This document shows positions 6,968-15,251 of a stretch of 64,000 nt of DNA, in pieces. The notes under the pieces were generated by a model, which had not been told where the DNA came from, ran no database searches, and saw only the letters and a list, made by a program, of their open reading frames with translations. The DNA is from an uncultured Agathobacter sp. (GTDB lineage Bacteria > Bacillota > Clostridia > Lachnospirales > Lachnospiraceae). The stretch covers positions 62,001 to 126,000 of the forward strand of contig CAKRLV010000001.1 in the NCBI GenBank assembly GCA_934359755.1, read 5' to 3'. Position 1 is the stretch's first letter. Each line of letters begins with the position of its first letter. A program made the translations under genes and the position numbers.

Positions 6968-7858
6968 ATGTATCCAATAGTTAGAAAAGAAAAATTGCAG
7001 GATAACATCGTTCTGATGGATATCAAAGCACCTAGAGTTGCAAAAGAGTGTCTTCCAGGACAGTTTATTATTGCAAAGACAGATGAAATAGGAGAGAGAA
7101 TTCCGCTTACAATCTGTGATTATGACAGAGAAAAAGAGACTGTAACAATTGTTGTACAGACAATCGGAGCAGGAACTGAGAGAATGATGTCTCTTGAAGA
7201 AGGAGATTCCTTGGAAGATTTCGTTGGACCACTTGGATGTCCTTCAGAACTTTGTCTTGAGGAGAATCTTGAGGAGACAAAGAAGAAAAAGATTATTTTT
7301 ATAGCAGGCGGTTTAGGTACAGCTCCTGTATACCCACAGGTTAAGTGGCTCAAAGAGCACGGTGTGGAGGCTGATGTTATTATTGGTTACAGAAATAAAG
7401 ATTTACTTTTCTATGAGAATGAGATGAAGTCGGTAGCTGCTAACGTATATGTTGCTACTGATGATGGTTCATATGGTTTCCATGGTAATGGATGCCAGCA
7501 GCTTCAGGCGCTTGTTGATGAAGGAAAGAAATATGATACATGCGTAGCTATTGGACCAATGATTATGATGAAATTCGTCACAATACTTACCAAACAGCTT
7601 GGAATTCCAACAATCGTATCTATGAATCCAATCATGGTTGATGGTACTGGTATGTGCGGAGCATGCCGTCTTGTTGTCGATGGTGAGGTTAAGTTTGCAT
7701 GCGTAGACGGACCAGAATTTGATGGACATCTTGTAGATTTTGATCAGGCTATGAAGAGAATGCAACAGTATAAGACAGAAGAAGGCAGAGCTAAGCTTGC
7801 TTATGAAGAAGGCGCAACACATCATGGTGGATGCGGACACTGCGGAGGTGACAAGTAA
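6968..7858 (+). CDS. nfnA: NADH-dependent ferredoxin:NADP+ oxidoreductase-type subunit A
   Basis: 296 residues with a PyrK/ferredoxin-reductase layout: an FAD-binding barrel (RIPLTICDYD near 40-49), an NAD-binding domain (FIAGGLGTAPVYPQ near 115-128), and a C-terminal [2Fe-2S] site in TGMCGACRLVVDG plus FACVDGPEF. An unusual tail, HHGGCGHCGGDK, adds two more Cys. In this family the A subunit pairs with a GltB-like B subunit to couple NADH, NADPH and ferredoxin by flavin-based electron bifurcation; a SudAB-type sulfide dehydrogenase is the alternative. The stop overlaps the nfnB ATG by one base (TAATG), giving coupled translation. The start is supported by AGGAGGG. Confidence 0.85.
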   Translation: MYPIVRKEKLQDNIVLMDIKAPRVAKECLPGQFIIAKTDEIGERIPLTICDYDREKETVTIVVQTIGAGTERMMSLEEGDSLEDFVGPLGCPSELCLEENLEETKKKKIIFIAGGLGTAPVYPQVKWLKEHGVEADVIIGYRNKDLLFYENEMKSVAANVYVATDDGSYGFHGNGCQQLQALVDEGKKYDTCVAIGPMIMMKFVTILTKQLGIPTIVSMNPIMVDGTGMCGACRLVVDGEVKFACVDGPEFDGHLVDFDQAMKRMQQYKTEEGRAKLAYEEGATHHGGCGHCGGDK

Positions 7859-9249
7859 TGGACGTTGATGTTTTAGTAAGAGTACCTGTTCGTGAACAGG
7901 AGCCTAAAGTTCGTGCAACTAATTTTGAAGAAGTTTGTTACGGATATAATGAAGAAGAAGCAGTTGCAGAGGCTTCTCGTTGTTTAAATTGTAAAAATGC
8001 CCAATGCATGAAGGGATGTCCTGTGTCTATTAATATTCCTGCATTTATCGCACAGGTTAAGGAACGTAATTTTGAAGCTGCATACCAGATTATTTCTGAG
8101 TCATCTGCACTTCCAGCTGTTTGTGGCCGTGTATGTCCACAGGAGAGTCAGTGTGAGGGTAAATGTATCAGAGGATTCAAGGGCGATCCAGTAGCTATTG
8201 GTAAGCTTGAGAGATTTGTAGCGGATTGGGCTAGAGAGAATGGAATTAAGCCAAAGTCTGCAGATAAATTAAATGGCAAGAAAGTCGCAGTGATAGGTTC
8301 TGGTCCAGCAGGTCTTACATGTGCAGGAGATCTTGCGAAACTTGGATATGATGTGACTATCTTCGAGGCACTTCATGCAGCTGGCGGAGTACTTAGCTAT
8401 GGTATTCCGGAATTCCGTCTTCCAAAGGATAAAGTCGTTGCGGCTGAAGTTGAGAATGTTAAGTCATTAGGCGTTAAGATTGAAACTAATGTTGTAATTG
8501 GTAAATCTGTTAAGATAGACGAGCTTATGGAGCAGGAAGGTTTCGAGGCTGTATTTATTGGCTCAGGAGCTGGTCTTCCAAGATTCATGGGAATCAAAGG
8601 GGAGCAGGCAAATGGTGTATTCTCTGCTAATGAGTTTCTTACAAGAAATAACCTCATGAAAGCTTTTAAGGACGAATATGAGACTCCAATTTCTAAAGGT
8701 AAGAAAGTAGTAGTTGTTGGTGGTGGAAATGTTGCTATGGATGCCGCAAGAACAGCACTTAGACTTGGAGCTGAAGTTCATATTGTATATAGACGTGGTG
8801 AGGAAGAACTTCCAGCACGTAAGGAAGAAGTACATCATGCTAAGGAAGAAGGAATCATCTTTGATTTGCTTCAGAATCCAACAGAGATTCTTGTAAATGA
8901 AGAAGGATGGGTAAAAGGAATCAGGATTATCAAAATGGAACTTGGAGAGCCTGATGAATCAGGACGTAGAAGTCCACGTGAGATTCCGGGTTCAGAGTAT
9001 GAGATTGAATGTGATACAGTTATCATGTCACTTGGTACATCTCCAAATCCACTTATTTCTTCTACAACAGCTGGACTTGAAATTAACCGCAGAAAATGTA
9101 TCGTTGCTACAGAAGATACAGGTGCTACATCTAAAGATGGAGTATATGCTGGTGGAGATGCTGTTACAGGTGCTGCAACAGTTATTCTTGCTATGGGTGC
9201 TGGAAAAGCTGCTGCTAAGGGAATCCATGAATTTTTATCAAATAAATAA
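7858..9249 (+). CDS. nfnB: NfnB / glutamate synthase small-subunit-like flavoprotein
   Basis: 463 residues. The N terminus holds two [4Fe-4S] clusters (CLNCKNAQCMKGCP and CGRVCPQESQCEGKC), then an FAD Rossmann motif VIGSGPAGLTCAGDLAKLGY and an NADPH motif VVVVGGGNVAMDAARTALRL, ending with YAGGDAVTGAATVILAMGAG. This is the GltD/NfnB architecture. The one-base overlap with nfnA and the absence of a glutamate synthase large subunit nearby argue for the bifurcating NfnAB complex rather than GltD. It is annotated as 'glutamate synthase (NADPH) homotetrameric' in many genomes. The operon ends at the terminator at 9274-9307. Confidence 0.87.
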   Translation: MDVDVLVRVPVREQEPKVRATNFEEVCYGYNEEEAVAEASRCLNCKNAQCMKGCPVSINIPAFIAQVKERNFEAAYQIISESSALPAVCGRVCPQESQCEGKCIRGFKGDPVAIGKLERFVADWARENGIKPKSADKLNGKKVAVIGSGPAGLTCAGDLAKLGYDVTIFEALHAAGGVLSYGIPEFRLPKDKVVAAEVENVKSLGVKIETNVVIGKSVKIDELMEQEGFEAVFIGSGAGLPRFMGIKGEQANGVFSANEFLTRNNLMKAFKDEYETPISKGKKVVVVGGGNVAMDAARTALRLGAEVHIVYRRGEEELPARKEEVHHAKEEGIIFDLLQNPTEILVNEEGWVKGIRIIKMELGEPDESGRRSPREIPGSEYEIECDTVIMSLGTSPNPLISSTTAGLEINRRKCIVATEDTGATSKDGVYAGGDAVTGAATVILAMGAGKAAAKGIHEFLSNK

Positions 9250-9273
9250 AATCTGAATTGATAGATTAATAAC

Positions 9274-9307
9274 AGAGGTGTTGCCATTTGGTGATGCCTC
9301 TTTTCTT
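9274..9307 (+). terminator. terminator after nfnB
   Basis: AGAGG (9274-9278) pairs with CCTCT (9297-9301), extended inward by wobble pairs and a GCC/GGT core around a small loop. It is followed by TTTTCTT. It starts 25 bases after the nfnB stop. Confidence 0.75.
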
Positions 9308-9321
9308 GGTTGTGACTTGTT

Positions 9322-9423
9322 AGTTCAGATGCAAACTTGACACTATTCTGTCAAGTCATGCGCCATAGTGCTAATTATTGAGTGATTACAGCCACTGCCG
9401 CATAGTGGCATTTTAAATGAACT
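9322..9423 (+). ncRNA. nested inverted repeats, candidate structured RNA or regulatory DNA
   Basis: AGTTCA (9322-9327) and TGAACT (9418-9423) could close a structure holding a perfect 8-bp stem ACTTGACA/TGTCAAGT (9335-9342 with 9349-9356) and a 6-bp stem GCCACT/AGTGGC (9391-9396 with 9404-9409). ATAGTG recurs twice nearby. The element lies upstream of the 9464 promoter, so it would need its own transcription or act as DNA. No promoter for it was found. Confidence 0.3.
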
Positions 9424-9463
9424 GTAACTATGACTTTTATATAGAGTAAAATGTTTCATAATA

Positions 9464-9492
9464 TTGCAACATATATGCAAATCGTTTATAAT
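9464..9492 (+). promoter_or_regulatory. promoter of the four-gene operon
   Basis: TTGCAA at 9464-9469 and TATAAT at 9487-9492, spacer 17. Expected start of transcription is near 9499, about 109 bases before the GTG start of the first gene. Confidence 0.75.
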
Positions 9493-9566
9493 TTAATGGG
9501 TTATATTTTGCAAATATATCTATTTTATAAAGGTGGATATATTTTAGAACATTGAGGTTTTAATTG

Positions 9567-9596
9567 ATGAATATGACTAATTATAGATATGTATAG
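9567..9596 (+). CDS. possible nine-codon leader peptide
   Basis: ATG at 9567 opens MNMTNYRYV and stops at TAG 9594-9596. GAGG at 9554-9557 could serve as its ribosome-binding site. The stop codon overlaps the AGAGGT site of the following gene, an arrangement that would couple translation. It is short enough to be chance. Confidence 0.3.
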   Translation: MNMTNYRYV

Positions 9597-9607
9597 AGGT
9601 AAGTGGA

Positions 9608-12600
9608 GTGCGTAAACGAATAAGGCAGATTGCCAGAGGAAAATTCGAGTACGCGAAACCGATTGTTACTTTTTCAGAAGAAGCTTTAGAGCTTCAAATT
9701 ACGGAAGGAAGAGACGAGACTGGAAGCTTCACAATTACATGTAATAGTGAAGAACCTTTACGCGGAGTAGTGTATTGTACTCAGTCTAGGATGGAATGTC
9801 TTACTCCTCAGTTTGAAGGAAAAGAAATTCGGATTCGTTACCAATTTCATAGTAAGGGTCTTGTTGAAGGAGACGAGATTGAAGGAGCATTTGTGATTGT
9901 ATGTAATCAGAGCGAATACAATCTTTCTTTTTGTGCCACAATTTCAAGAATGTATCCTTCTACTTCAATCGGTGTTGTACATAATCTATATGATTTTGCA
10001 TGTCTGGCAAAAGATAATTGGGATGAGGCATTCCAGTTATTTTATCATAAGAATTTTACAAATATTATTAATTCAAACGAAATAAAAGAGGCTCTTATAT
10101 ATAAAGGTATTGTATCGGCAAAGCCTTCGCAGCAGAATCTTGAGGAATTTCTGATTGGGATACAGAAGAAGGATGTTATCAAGATTACTGTAGACAAGAC
10201 AGACGAGGAGTATTACGAAGTTACTGATGCTATCAGTGAGATATGCAATATAAAAAAGAGTAATTGGGGATATATTGAGATTAATGTAAGTTCAGATGCT
10301 GAATTTATAAGAATACCACAGACTCGGATTACGACAGAGAATTTCCTTGGCAGCACATATCCCCTTGAGTATGTTATTGACCCAGATGCTATGCATGGGG
10401 GAAGAAATTACGGAAGAATATACATAAAGAGCGCATATCAGACGCTTACTATATCTATTGTAGCAGATTGTGAGCCAAAGATAGAAGAGGTGATGGAGTC
10501 CACAAGATTGCAGATTAAGCAATGCAAGGTTGGAATTATGGAACTGTATCAGGCATACAGACTAAAGCGCATTGTTACCGGTGTATGGGCAAAAGAGACA
10601 ATTGATGTCTTGAATCATATGCATGCACTCATGCCTGATGAGAAGATGTATGTTCTTATGAAAGCTCAAGTTTTTATTATAAATAAACAACGACAGGAAG
10701 CTGAGTGGATATTAGACGAATTTAAGCGGGAATGGTCAGATTATAAGTCTCCTATATGGGGATATTATTTATATCTTATGACGCTTATGGAAAGAGAACC
10801 ATCTTATGTCGACAGGGTGATGCATGAGATTGAACTTATATTTTATGACAATCCTGATTCAGTTTTACTTTTCTGGGTATTATCATTTTTGCAGGAAAAA
10901 TATATAAATAATAATGCTAGAAAATTAAAAGATATTGAATACTGGGTATTAAATGGCTGTTCATCGCCATATTTATATATCGAAGCTTTTTATCTTATGT
11001 GGCAGGATCCATATCTGATATCAAAGCTTGGAGATTTTGAAATCAGAATACTCAGATGGGCAATCAAACACAATGCCCTGACCAAAGAGATTGTCATGCA
11101 GATATATCAGGTTTTAGATGTAAGCGGTGAGTATGATCATGTGATATATCAGATGTTATGTAATATTTATAAGATAGATGAAAGACCTGAATATGTAGGA
11201 ATTATTTGTAGTTATCTGATTAAAAATCAGAAGTATGATGGGAGATATCATGAGTGGTTTGAAAAAGGAATTGAAGCAGAACTGCGAATAACAGGTTTGT
11301 ATGAAGCTTATTTATTATCACTTGATGATAGAGAGATTACATCGATTCCGAAGATTATACAGATGTATTTCCGGTATGAAAGTACATTGTCATACAAGAA
11401 GATGGCTGTGCTCTATAATAATATAATAGCAGAGAAAGACACAAATAAAGAAGTATACGAGAAGTATCGTAAGACAATGGGTAAGTTCGCAATGGAACAG
11501 GTTGAACAACGCCATATGGATGACAATCTTGCGGTAGTATATAAAGAGATGCTTGATCTGGGCTTTGTGAACGAGGAGATTGCACATTGTCTTGCACGGA
11601 TAATATTTACAAATAAATTAGTTGTATTTGATGAGAAGATGGTTCGTGCAATAATCTATCAGCGCCAGATGAAGCATCCGCAGATAGTTCCAATTGTGGA
11701 TCAGGCAGCTTATTTTCATCTTTTTTCAAAAGATTATGTTATTTTATTTGAAGATGAAAATGGAAGACGTTATACAAGCAGCGTTTCATACAGATTGCAG
11801 AATCTCATGGAACCAGAGATGTATATAGATAAGTGTATGAAACTTGCTCCATCTGAATTATCATATATTGTGAGTGTATTTCAGGCGAAGCAGAGTTATC
11901 TCACTTTTAGTGATGATGATAAAATTTTTTTCCCATATATTCTTTTTAATGATGATCTTGCTACAGAATTTAAAGCACAGATGACATTTGAAATTATGAG
12001 ATTTTATCAGGCAGGCGAGTCAGAGGAATATATCATAGAATGCCTAAAAAAGATAGATTTTTCTATTCTGTCTAAAGAAGCTAGAAAATATATGATGGAT
12101 ATGTTGATCTGGTACAGACAGTATGAACAGGCATATGAACTTGTGCAGGATTACGGAATAGATCAGATAGGGGCAGCTACAAAGGTTACATTGGCAAGTC
12201 ATCTGATTGAGCAAATAAATGAAGAAGATGAGAGCATATTAAGAATCTGTGAGCAGACATTTATTGCAGGCAAATATAATGACAAAATACTTAAGTATCT
12301 TGCAGAGTATTATAATGGCCCGACAGATGTCATGAGAGAGATATGGAAAGCTGCAAGAGAGTTCGAAATTGACACATTTGAACTTGAAGAAAGAATTCTG
12401 GTGCAGATGATGTACTCGGATGCCTATATGCCACAGGCAGAGCAGATATTTTATAATTACTATGAGAATGGTGGTCGTGAGCTTGTTGTGCTTGCCTTTT
12501 TATCGGATAGTGCATATAAGTATTTTGTACATGATGCAGAAATTGATTCTACGATTTTTGATATTATCCAGTCTCGGTATGAGTTTGGACTTGAACTGAA

Positions 12601-13150
12601 TGATGCATGCAAATTAGGAATTCTAAAGAGATTTTCAGAGGTTGCACAGATAAGTGAATCACAGTATCAGATTGTTGATAAGTTGCTGGCTGAATTTACA
12701 TGTAGAAATATGAATTTTGCTTTTTATAAGAAGTTTGACAGGAAACTTATTCTTAAGTATCATCTTTACGACAAAGTATTTTTGGAATACAAAACCAGTC
12801 CTCATAGTCATGTAGTTCTTCATTATAGCAGAGATGAGGATGGGGAAGAATTCTGTACAGAGGATATGTCAGATGTGTATGAGGGAATATTTGTTAAGCC
12901 GTTTGTATTATTCTTCGGAGAAATGATTCAGTATTATATAACTGAAGAGAAGGATAATCAGGTTGAAGTCACAGAGAGCAACCGAATATCGAATAATGAT
13001 GTATATGGTGAAAAAGATAATAGCAGATATAATCTTATTAACCAGATGCTTATTTCAGTTACGTTGCAGGATGAAGCTTCATTGTATAAGACTATGAAGC
13101 AATATTCTGGATTTGATGAAGTGACAAAAAAGGTATTTAATTTATTGTAA
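9608..13150 (+). CDS. large conserved protein of unknown function (beta-sandwich plus helical repeats)
   Basis: 1180 residues starting at GTG 9608 behind AGAGGT. Residues 1 to about 120 and 200-300 look like two beta-sandwich (Ig-like) modules, with alternating hydrophobic strands such as GSFTITCNS and GYIEINVSS. From about 310 to 1050 the protein is nearly all helix with Tyr- and Leu-rich repeat-like segments, suggesting a TPR-type solenoid. The last 120 residues return to beta character. No signal peptide or membrane segment is seen. It seems to match a family I remember as DUF5717 of Lachnospiraceae, recalled without a search. It is first in an operon with an actin-fold ATPase, a TPR protein and a membrane coiled-coil protein, so a scaffold role is inferred. 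Confidence 0.8.
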   Translation: MRKRIRQIARGKFEYAKPIVTFSEEALELQITEGRDETGSFTITCNSEEPLRGVVYCTQSRMECLTPQFEGKEIRIRYQFHSKGLVEGDEIEGAFVIVCNQSEYNLSFCATISRMYPSTSIGVVHNLYDFACLAKDNWDEAFQLFYHKNFTNIINSNEIKEALIYKGIVSAKPSQQNLEEFLIGIQKKDVIKITVDKTDEEYYEVTDAISEICNIKKSNWGYIEINVSSDAEFIRIPQTRITTENFLGSTYPLEYVIDPDAMHGGRNYGRIYIKSAYQTLTISIVADCEPKIEEVMESTRLQIKQCKVGIMELYQAYRLKRIVTGVWAKETIDVLNHMHALMPDEKMYVLMKAQVFIINKQRQEAEWILDEFKREWSDYKSPIWGYYLYLMTLMEREPSYVDRVMHEIELIFYDNPDSVLLFWVLSFLQEKYINNNARKLKDIEYWVLNGCSSPYLYIEAFYLMWQDPYLISKLGDFEIRILRWAIKHNALTKEIVMQIYQVLDVSGEYDHVIYQMLCNIYKIDERPEYVGIICSYLIKNQKYDGRYHEWFEKGIEAELRITGLYEAYLLSLDDREITSIPKIIQMYFRYESTLSYKKMAVLYNNIIAEKDTNKEVYEKYRKTMGKFAMEQVEQRHMDDNLAVVYKEMLDLGFVNEEIAHCLARIIFTNKLVVFDEKMVRAIIYQRQMKHPQIVPIVDQAAYFHLFSKDYVILFEDENGRRYTSSVSYRLQNLMEPEMYIDKCMKLAPSELSYIVSVFQAKQSYLTFSDDDKIFFPYILFNDDLATEFKAQMTFEIMRFYQAGESEEYIIECLKKIDFSILSKEARKYMMDMLIWYRQYEQAYELVQDYGIDQIGAATKVTLASHLIEQINEEDESILRICEQTFIAGKYNDKILKYLAEYYNGPTDVMREIWKAAREFEIDTFELEERILVQMMYSDAYMPQAEQIFYNYYENGGRELVVLAFLSDSAYKYFVHDAEIDSTIFDIIQSRYEFGLELNDACKLGILKRFSEVAQISESQYQIVDKLLAEFTCRNMNFAFYKKFDRKLILKYHLYDKVFLEYKTSPHSHVVLHYSRDEDGEEFCTEDMSDVYEGIFVKPFVLFFGEMIQYYITEEKDNQVEVTESNRISNNDVYGEKDNSRYNLINQMLISVTLQDEASLYKTMKQYSGFDEVTKKVFNLL

Positions 13151-13161
13151 GGATAAGGCGG

Positions 13162-14400
13162 ATGGAACAGCAGGTGAATGTTTTTTCATATCTTGGAATA
13201 GATATTAATGATAAATATGCGATGGTGAGTTATTACCAGACAAATATGAATGAGCCGGAGACAGTTGGAACTGTTGCTGGCAGTGAATTGTTTCAGATAC
13301 CACTTGTTCTTGCAAAACGCAAGGAAATTGGACAATGGTATTATGGTGATGATGCCAGGAAAAAGGCAAAGAATACCGAGATGATAGTAATAGATTCGCT
13401 GCTCAACCGTGCAGTGGCTGGTGAGAAGATTGTCATTGAAGATATAAGCTATAATGCAGAGGAATTACTTGCTCTTTTTCTTAAGAAGGTTATTTCGTTG
13501 CCGCAGAAGCTAGGGAGATCGGTCTCATTTAATAAAGTTGTAATAACCTTAGAACGTCTGACTAAGGAAAATATGGACATGTTCTGGCGGATTGTACCAA
13601 AAATGGGATTGTCTGCTGAGAACTTTATGGTTATAGACCATAAAGAGAGTTTCTATTATTTTGCGTTAAGCCAAAATGAAGGCTTGTGGCTGCATGATGT
13701 TTTTTTATTTGAGTATGAGAAAAGTGCATTAAATTATATGTGGCTGCAAAGAAACACAAGAACAGTCCCACAGGTTGTTTCGATTACAGAGAGCACAAGG
13801 CAATCAGTTCTTGGAGAGCAGGATACAGAATTTTTACAGATATTGCAGAAAGCATTTGAAAATAAAATCGTTTCTACAGTATATCTGGTTGGCAATGGAT
13901 TTGATGGAGACTGGATGCGGGCATCGCTTTCGTTTATGTGCAGGGGCAGACGTGTTTTTAAAGGTATGAATCTTTATTCAAAAGGGGCGTGTTATGCAGC
14001 GGCCGCAAGAGCGATGGAAGATAAGTGGAACTTTATCTATATGGGTGAGAATGAGATGAAATTTAATCTTAGCCTGAAAGTAAGAGATAGAGGAGAACTT
14101 GCTTTTTATAATCTTATCAGTGCGGGTAAGAACTGGTTTGAAATAAGTGGAGAGTGTGATGTGATTTTGTCAGATACCACTGCCATAGATTTTTGGAAAC
14201 AGCTGCCCAACAGCAGAGAGGCTGTCATAGAGACCTTGGAACTTACTGATATGCCAAAGAGACCTGATAGAACAACAAGAATTCATATTCAGGCGAAGCC
14301 GATATCTGACAGTAAGATACAAATAACCATAAAGGACGCAGGGTTTGGAGAATTATTTCGTGGTACAGATAAAGTCTGGCATTATACAATGGCAATGTAG
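13162..14400 (+). CDS. degenerate actin/Hsp70-fold ATPase-like protein
   Basis: 412 residues. Landmarks of the actin-Hsp70 fold are visible in order: a phosphate-1-like YLGIDINDKYAMVSYY (10-25), a connect-1-like stretch starting VVITLERLTKENMDMFWRIV (127-145) and ending VIDHKESFYYFALS, and an adenosine-like segment VYLVGNGFDGDWMRASLS (240-257) followed by GACYAAAARAM. The phosphate-2 position (about 178-196, HDVFLFEYEKSALNYMW) lacks the glycine-rich DxGG pattern, so hydrolysis may be lost. The last 110 residues look like a beta domain. It may correspond to the family remembered as DUF5716 (not searched). It lies 11 bases after the 1180-residue gene and 8 bases before the TPR gene. Role unknown. 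Confidence 0.75.
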   Translation: MEQQVNVFSYLGIDINDKYAMVSYYQTNMNEPETVGTVAGSELFQIPLVLAKRKEIGQWYYGDDARKKAKNTEMIVIDSLLNRAVAGEKIVIEDISYNAEELLALFLKKVISLPQKLGRSVSFNKVVITLERLTKENMDMFWRIVPKMGLSAENFMVIDHKESFYYFALSQNEGLWLHDVFLFEYEKSALNYMWLQRNTRTVPQVVSITESTRQSVLGEQDTEFLQILQKAFENKIVSTVYLVGNGFDGDWMRASLSFMCRGRRVFKGMNLYSKGACYAAAARAMEDKWNFIYMGENEMKFNLSLKVRDRGELAFYNLISAGKNWFEISGECDVILSDTTAIDFWKQLPNSREAVIETLELTDMPKRPDRTTRIHIQAKPISDSKIQITIKDAGFGELFRGTDKVWHYTMAM

Positions 14401-14408
14401 GAGTAAAA

Positions 14409-15245
14409 ATGAGTGAATTGTTATTATGTAATCAAAAAATAGCTGAGATTCCATATTATATAGAGGGTATATCTATAAATATATATTCATTAGAGGAATT
14501 GTGCTATTATATCATGAATAATACATATCTTATTGACAAAGATTTTGCAAATGCGCAGCTATGTACATGGATAGAAATGCAGATGAAACAAGTTGAACTG
14601 GCAGAACAATTAAGAACAGTTATGAGTGAAAACGGTTCATTAGAGCAGTTTGTAATGTATATACTTGATTCCTGCTCATATTGTACAAGACAGGAAAAGG
14701 CACAGATAGTCAGTGAACTTGAGATTTTGCAGGAAAAGTCAGATTTTGAATGTAGTAAGATACGTGCAGACAAATTAATGGAGAATGAAAAGTATCTTAG
14801 TGCTATATATGAGTATAAGAGATTACTGGAATTAGATGAGATTAAATCAGAAAGCGATATTTTAATCGGCAATATATATCATAATTTAGGAACAGCCTAT
14901 GCGAGATTATTTTTATTTGACAATGCAATTGAAGCGTATACGGAAGCATATTCACATAATCAGAATAAAGAATCGCTTAAAGCGTGTCTTATGGCAGATA
15001 GATGTAATCATGATGAAGATGGCTTTAACAGGACAGCGAGAGAAAATCTGATTTCCGATATGGAGATACAGGAAATTAAAAACGAACTTTCTATTGCGAG
15101 CAGGAATGAGAAAACTGTTGAATTTGAGGAAAAATTAGAAGCAATAGCGTTGCTTGCAGATAGAGATAAGAATAGATATAAAGAAGAAATTTCAAAGTTG
15201 ATTTTTGAGTGGAAAGAGCAATACAGACGTATTAACAGGGTGTGA
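14409..15245 (+). CDS. TPR-containing protein of the four-gene operon
   Basis: 278 residues, mostly helical, no signal or membrane segment. A clear tetratricopeptide unit, GNIYHNLGTAYARLFLFDN then AIEAYTEAYSHN, lies near residues 154-185, and the preceding KLMENEKYLSAIYEYKRLLEL reads as another half-repeat pair. The C terminus (about 210-278) is a charged helix. TPR domains bind partner proteins, so this probably bridges operon members; the partner is unknown. The ATG at 14409 has GGAG at 14400-14403. Spacing to the next gene is 6 bases. Confidence 0.75.
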   Translation: MSELLLCNQKIAEIPYYIEGISINIYSLEELCYYIMNNTYLIDKDFANAQLCTWIEMQMKQVELAEQLRTVMSENGSLEQFVMYILDSCSYCTRQEKAQIVSELEILQEKSDFECSKIRADKLMENEKYLSAIYEYKRLLELDEIKSESDILIGNIYHNLGTAYARLFLFDNAIEAYTEAYSHNQNKESLKACLMADRCNHDEDGFNRTARENLISDMEIQEIKNELSIASRNEKTVEFEEKLEAIALLADRDKNRYKEEISKLIFEWKEQYRRINRV

Positions 15246-15251
15246 TGATTA

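Larger units (their letters stand above)
9250..9607 (+). other. 358-bp spacer between nfnB and the four-gene operon
   Basis: No gene of normal size is present. It contains the nfnB terminator (9274-9307), a set of nested inverted repeats (9322-9423), a consensus-like promoter (9464-9492), and a roughly 110-base A/T-rich leader with a possible nine-codon open reading frame (9567-9596) ending on the ribosome-binding site of the next gene. Confidence 0.7.

Noticed and set aside
9385..9412. GCCACTG as part of a cobalamin riboswitch
   Set aside because: The other conserved cobalamin-riboswitch blocks are absent and no B12 gene is downstream; the bases form a local hairpin.
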